A stretch of DNA of 10,180 nt, taken from Desulfobacterales bacterium (GTDB lineage: Bacteria; Desulfobacterota; Desulfobacteria; Desulfobacterales; Desulfobacteraceae). This document shows, piece after piece, positions 7,086-10,180 of the stretch. The translations under genes and the position numbers were made by a program. Below the pieces are notes generated by a model. That model did not search any database. It was not told the DNA's origin and saw only the letters and a list, made by a program, of their open reading frames with translations. The stretch lies in the NCBI GenBank assembly GCA_022361315.1, contig JAKSBB010001180.1, forward strand, positions 1-10,180, given 5' to 3'. Each line of letters opens with the position of its first letter. The first letter of the stretch is position 1.

Positions 7086-8495
7086 TCAGTGGACGATATA
7101 GGACGGCTGCCGCTTCAGTTTCCTGGATAAGGTGGACTGGTTGATCCCCAGCATCTTTGCCGCCTGCCGCTGACTGCCGTACCGTTGCACCGCATCTGAT
7201 ATCAGCCGATACTCATAGTCCGCCACCTTCTGCTGAAAACTTTCCCCGCCGTCGGAGTCCTCAGTCCCCTGGGCACGGAATACCGGCGGCAGGTGCCGCA
7301 GCTCGATGATTTCCCCCTCGGTCATGGCCACCAGACGCTTCATCAGGTTTTCCAGCTCCCTTACGTTGCCTGGAAAATCATAGGCCGCCATGGCATGCCG
7401 GGCGGCCCGGGACAACATTTTCTTTGTTTTAAATTCCCGGTTGAGCTGGTCCAGGAACAGGGTGGCCAGGGGGACGATCTCCTCCCGCCGGTCCGACAAG
7501 CTGGGAATTTCAATGGGTACCACGTTGAGGCGAAAGTAGAGATCACTCCGGAACTTGCCCTCCGCCACCATTTTTTCCAGATCCCGGTTGGTGGCCACAA
7601 TCACCCGGGTATTGATCTTCACGGGCAGGGTGCCGCCCACCCGGATCAATTCCATGCTTTCAATGAACTTGAGCAGCTTGGCCTGGACCGCAAGGGGGAT
7701 CTCTCCGATCTCATCCAGAAAGAGGGTTCCCCGGTGGGCAATCTCAAACAGGCCTTTCTTCCCCCCCGGGGCCGCACCGGTAAAAGCCCCGGCCTCATGG
7801 CCGAAAAGTTCTGATTCAATGAGGCTTTCGGTGATGGCCCCGCAGTTAAGGTCGGCAAAGGGCTGATTCCGCCGGTCGGAGAGGTGGTGAATCAGTTTGG
7901 CAATCATGGTTTTACCTACGCCGGAAGCCCCCGTGATGATCAGGGGGACATCGAACCTTGCGGCCCGTACCGCCGTGCGGATTACTTTTTCCATGGCCGG
8001 ACTCCGGATCACCATGCCTTCCAGAAGATTGGCGGCAAGGCCGAGATCCGAGAAATCCATGCGCAAATCCTCCTCACGCCCGTCCTCCACCACCAGGGTA
8101 TCTGCCATCCGGTTAATATGGGACACATCCCTGTCGTTGACCAGTACGAACCGGACCGCGCCTTTCTCATCAAAAATGGGAATACCGGTGGACAGGATCC
8201 GCTTGCCCTTATGGGTGGTCTGAATCAGGGTAATGGCCTTTTTCTCCCGGATTACCAGCAGGGAAACCGAAGGCTGGTAAAAGCCCTCATCCACCAGGTC
8301 CTTCACATTGCGACCCAGCACGGCCGACCCGTCAAAATCGAACATCTCCTCCGTGGCATGGTTCACCATGACCACAATCCCCCGGGCATCCACAACGAAC
8401 AGCCCATCCTTAGAATGCTTCATGATGGCCCCGAAGATCAGTTCAAAATCCCCGGCCGTGATACTCTCACTTAAACTTAAATTCTGCCTGAACAT
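7086..8495 (-). CDS. Sigma-54-dependent transcriptional activator with PAS sensor (EBP)
   Basis: Enhancer-binding protein of 469 residues that remodels sigma-54 RNA polymerase using ATP. An N-terminal PAS domain at about 15-130 (DGLFVVDARGIVVMVN at 30-45) is the likely ligand sensor. There is no receiver domain, so it is not phosphorylated like NtrC. The AAA+ domain at about 160-400 has Walker A GASGVGKT (189-196), the sigma-54-contacting GAFTGA loop (236-241), Walker B TLFLDEIGE (257-265), VATNRDL (300-306) and FRSDLYFRL with the arginine finger (315-323). All the key residues are intact. The C-terminal helix-turn-helix GSQRQAAKMLGINQSTLSRK (440-459) is of the TyrR/RocR-like type seen in catabolic activators. 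An AAAGGAG site lies 11 bases before ATG 8495, somewhat far. It is divergent from the flavoenzyme gene and the control region between carries a sigma-54 promoter, making that gene its probable target. Confidence 0.95.
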   Translation of the reverse strand: MFRQNLSLSESITAGDFELIFGAIMKHSKDGLFVVDARGIVVMVNHATEEMFDFDGSAVLGRNVKDLVDEGFYQPSVSLLVIREKKAITLIQTTHKGKRILSTGIPIFDEKGAVRFVLVNDRDVSHINRMADTLVVEDGREEDLRMDFSDLGLAANLLEGMVIRSPAMEKVIRTAVRAARFDVPLIITGASGVGKTMIAKLIHHLSDRRNQPFADLNCGAITESLIESELFGHEAGAFTGAAPGGKKGLFEIAHRGTLFLDEIGEIPLAVQAKLLKFIESMELIRVGGTLPVKINTRVIVATNRDLEKMVAEGKFRSDLYFRLNVVPIEIPSLSDRREEIVPLATLFLDQLNREFKTKKMLSRAARHAMAAYDFPGNVRELENLMKRLVAMTEGEIIELRHLPPVFRAQGTEDSDGGESFQQKVADYEYRLISDAVQRYGSQRQAAKMLGINQSTLSRKLKRQPSYIVH

Positions 8496-8543
8496 GGTCC
8501 GGCACTCTCCTTTAAAACGTCATGCAGTATGCGAATGAAAATC

Positions 8544-8549
8544 AGTATA
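8544..8549 (-). promoter_or_regulatory. Candidate -10 element of the activator gene
   Basis: On the - strand TATACT (8549-8544) matches five of six bases of the sigma-70 -10 box and lies about 49 bases before the activator ATG. No good -35 is found at the expected position, near 8567-8572. That position lies inside the left dyad, so the promoter may be weak and subject to autoregulation. Confidence 0.35.
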
Positions 8550-8557
8550 CCACGTTT

Positions 8558-8574
8558 TGATGCAAATCGGCATA
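8558..8574. promoter_or_regulatory. Left enhancer-like dyad (TGATGC-N6-GCATA)
   Basis: TGATGC (8558-8563), six bases, then GCAT (8570-8573). It repeats the right dyad with the last bases of the right arm altered. Its centre is at about 8566.5, near -175 relative to the predicted sigma-54 start. It probably binds the divergent activator and overlaps the region where that gene's own -35 would lie. Confidence 0.5.
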
Positions 8575-8588
8575 TCCCCATGCGAGAA

Positions 8589-8606
8589 TGATGCCTAAAT
8601 GCATCA
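8589..8606. promoter_or_regulatory. Right enhancer-like dyad (TGATGC-N6-GCATCA), perfect
   Basis: A perfect 6-bp inverted repeat, TGATGC at 8589-8594 and GCATCA at 8601-8606, with a six-base centre. Its centre is 31 bp (about three helical turns) from the left dyad, so two activator dimers would sit on the same DNA face. It lies about 144 bp before the predicted start, normal for sigma-54 enhancers. Confidence 0.6.
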
Positions 8607-8627
8607 ACGCTTTCTAAAACCAAACTC

Positions 8628-8633
8628 TGATGC
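8628..8633 (+). promoter_or_regulatory. Isolated TGATGC half-site
   Basis: A third exact copy of the left arm lies closer to the promoter but has no matching right arm at the expected spacing. It begins 39 bp after the second copy, out of phase with the 31-bp spacing of the first two. It could be a weak accessory site or chance. Confidence 0.25.
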
Positions 8634-8715
8634 ACAGATAACGGACGACAAATTTTAATCTAACACACCGGCAACAAAGACAAAACAGACAACACAGTAA
8701 ATCACTTATCCACTC

Positions 8716-8731
8716 TGGTACACCTGTTGCT
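8716..8731 (+). promoter_or_regulatory. Sigma-54 (-24/-12) promoter of the flavoenzyme gene
   Basis: TGGTAC-A-N4-TTGCT matches the consensus TGGCAC-R-N4-TTGCW with exact spacing: the invariant GG is at 8717-8718 and GC at 8729-8730. The only departure in the -24 block is T for C. Transcription should start near 8742, giving a leader of about 75 bases. Together with the divergent EBP gene it indicates inducible, ATP-dependent activation. Confidence 0.8.
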
Positions 8732-8806
8732 ATTTAGAGTCGGTGCAAACACAACTGAATTTAAGACCAACCCAATATCGGCCGGCACCCCGGCCCAACA
8801 CATTAC

Positions 8807-8811
8807 GGAGG
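8807..8811 (+). promoter_or_regulatory. Strong ribosome binding site of the flavoenzyme
   Basis: GGAGG ends five bases before ATG 8817. It fixes the start of the flavoenzyme and fits a highly translated gene. Confidence 0.8.
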
Positions 8812-8816
8812 AAACC

Positions 8817-10180
8817 ATGACCGCAACAATGCCCACACAGGCCCAAGTCGTCATCATCGGCGGCGGCATCGTCGGATGTTCCACTGCTTATCACCTGACA
8901 AAAGTAGGTTTTAAAGATGTCGTACTGCTGGAAAGAAAAGAACTGGGTTCCGGCACCACCTTTGCCGCAGCCGGTCTTCTGGCCCAGCTCCGCCAGAACC
9001 AGGAAATGACCAACCTGGCCAAATACGCCACCGAACTCTATGCCGTTCTCGGCGAAGAAACCGGCGTGAACACCGGCTTTGTCAGAACCGGCGCCATCGG
9101 CGTCTGCCAGTCCGAAGACCGCCGGCTGGAATGGCTGCGGGGCGCTGCCATGGCCAAAGCCTTCGGCATCGACATGCATGAGATCAGCCTGAAAGAAGCC
9201 GAAGACATGGTACCGGGCATGAGTTCCCAGGGTCTTAAGGCCGCCTTCTACCTGCCCAACGACGGCCAGGTGGATCCCATCGGTGCCACCCAGGCACTGG
9301 CCAAAGGCGCTAAAAACGGTGGTGCCACCATCATCGAAAACTGCAAGGTAACCGACATTGTCACCAAAGACGGCGTTGTTCAGGGCGTTAAAACCGAAAA
9401 CGGTGACATCGCCTGCGAATACCTGATCAATTGTGCCGGTATGTGGAGCCGGGCCATCGGCAAAAAAGTCAACGTCAGCCTTCCCCTGCACGCTGCAGAA
9501 CATCTCCACGCCATCACCGTGCCCATCGAAGGACTGAAAAAACACTTCCCCACCGTTCGCGACTTTGACGGTGAAACCTATTTCAAAGAAGAGTCCGGCG
9601 GCATCCTCCTGGGTGGTTTTGAAAAAGTGGCCAAGCCCTGGGGCATGAAAGGTATCCCCGAGAACTGGAAATTCACCGAGCTGGCCGAAGACTGGGATCT
9701 CCTGGAGCCCTTCATGGATTGCGGTTTCGACCGTTTCCCCGCACTTGAAGAAGCCCAGATCCGCCACCTGCAGATCTCCGCTGAATCCTTCACCCCGGAC
9801 AACGCCTTCATGGTGGGTGAAGTTCCCCACGTGAAAAACTTCTTCGTCGGCTGCGGCATGAACTCCGTAGGTATCGCAGGTTCCGCCGGCGTCGGCCGCG
9901 CCATTGCCCAGTGGGTATCTCAAGGGTATCCCGAAGAACAGCTCTGGCCCGTTGATGTCCGTCGCTGGTTCCCCTGGCAGCAAAACAGCCGCTACCTCCA
10001 CGACCGCGTGGTGGAATCCGTTGGTATCCTGTACGAACACCACTATCCCAACCGCCAGCGTGAAACCGCAAGACCCGTTATCTGCTCTCCCGTCCATGAC
10101 CGTCTGAAAGACAACGGTGCGGCCTTCTCCATGATCGCCGGCTGGGAAAGAGCCGACTTTTTCGCCCCCGAAGGTGAAGA
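8817..10180 (+). CDS. Dimethylglycine/sarcosine dehydrogenase-like FAD oxidoreductase (3' partial)
   Basis: Flavoprotein of the DAO/DMGDH family; 454 residues are visible and the frame runs off the window. Known relatives oxidise N-methyl groups of dimethylglycine or sarcosine and usually carry a C-terminal GcvT-like domain that passes the one-carbon unit to tetrahydrofolate; that part would lie beyond the window. Visible features: Rossmann motif GGGIVG (15-20) with ribose-binding Glu39, a substrate domain with H225/H229 and Tyr255 where DMGDH-family catalytic His and Tyr are expected, the FAD-binding GCGMNSVGIAGSAGVGR stretch near 344-360, then an FAO_M-like region ending in SPVHDRL and GWERADFFAPEG, typical of this family. 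The covalent-FAD histidine of TWHAAGL is missing: the sequence is TTFAAAGL (47-54), so FAD is probably non-covalent. Start set by GGAGG. Codon use is strongly biased. Likely target of the divergent activator via the sigma-54 promoter. Exact substrate unknown. Confidence 0.88.
   Translation, partial: MTATMPTQAQVVIIGGGIVGCSTAYHLTKVGFKDVVLLERKELGSGTTFAAAGLLAQLRQNQEMTNLAKYATELYAVLGEETGVNTGFVRTGAIGVCQSEDRRLEWLRGAAMAKAFGIDMHEISLKEAEDMVPGMSSQGLKAAFYLPNDGQVDPIGATQALAKGAKNGGATIIENCKVTDIVTKDGVVQGVKTENGDIACEYLINCAGMWSRAIGKKVNVSLPLHAAEHLHAITVPIEGLKKHFPTVRDFDGETYFKEESGGILLGGFEKVAKPWGMKGIPENWKFTELAEDWDLLEPFMDCGFDRFPALEEAQIRHLQISAESFTPDNAFMVGEVPHVKNFFVGCGMNSVGIAGSAGVGRAIAQWVSQGYPEEQLWPVDVRRWFPWQQNSRYLHDRVVESVGILYEHHYPNRQRETARPVICSPVHDRLKDNGAAFSMIAGWERADFFAPEGE

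Noticed and set aside
8602..8614. Possible IHF site (CATCAA-N4-TTC) between enhancer and promoter
   Set aside because: The core ATCAA...TT matches, but both outer consensus positions fail and it overlaps the right dyad, so the resemblance may be a by-product of that repeat.
8730..10097. A 455-residue open frame antisense to the flavoenzyme
   Set aside because: It lies wholly opposite a gene with clear family motifs. Its composition (Gly, Val, Phe, Asp, His rich) is what strongly C-biased sense codons give on the other strand, and no ribosome binding site or family motif was recognised.

Overview
The window looks like part of the chromosome of an anaerobic Desulfobacterota-type bacterium, probably related to Desulfobacteraceae. 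This is inferred from gene content: a taurine:pyruvate-type aminotransferase, a PAS-containing sigma-54 activator, a paired ArsA/Get3-like ATPase operon, and a dimethylglycine/sarcosine dehydrogenase-like flavoenzyme. No rRNA, tRNA, CRISPR array, transposase or phage gene was seen, so this reads as resident metabolic and signalling DNA. Both edges cut through genes.

Left part, + strand: the C-terminal three quarters of a class III PLP aminotransferase (2-1000) ends at a strong intrinsic terminator. An AT-rich leader with a tandem 11-bp repeat follows, then a membrane chemoreceptor (1314-3008).

Middle, all on the - strand and read right to left: a sigma-54 activator (8495-7086), two overlapping ArsA/Get3-like ATPases (6982-5963 and 5970-4792), a small soluble GGDEF diguanylate cyclase (4733-3996) and a cytidylate-kinase-like protein (3883-3089). 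The last gene has its own good sigma-70 promoter, so it can be expressed independently. The two ATPases resemble the Rv3679/Rv3680 (BagA/BagB) pair of Mycobacterium tuberculosis in length, order and motifs. Their nucleotide-site residues are degenerate in a complementary way, which suggests an obligate heterodimer.

Right part: a divergent control region (8496-8816) separates the activator from a flavoenzyme (8817 to beyond the window end). It holds a well-matched sigma-54 -24/-12 promoter facing the flavoenzyme. Upstream of that are two dyads of the form TGATGC-N6-GCAT(CA), centred 31 bp apart, that look like enhancer sites for the activator. One of them also lies over the likely promoter of the activator gene. 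This is a compact substrate-sensing module: a PAS-EBP switches on a flavin-dependent amine demethylase-like enzyme. The flavoenzyme lacks the histidine that carries covalent FAD in characterised dimethylglycine and sarcosine dehydrogenases, so its substrate and cofactor attachment are open questions. The aminotransferase and flavoenzyme genes, at opposite ends, share a strongly biased codon choice typical of highly expressed catabolic genes, unlike the regulatory genes between them.
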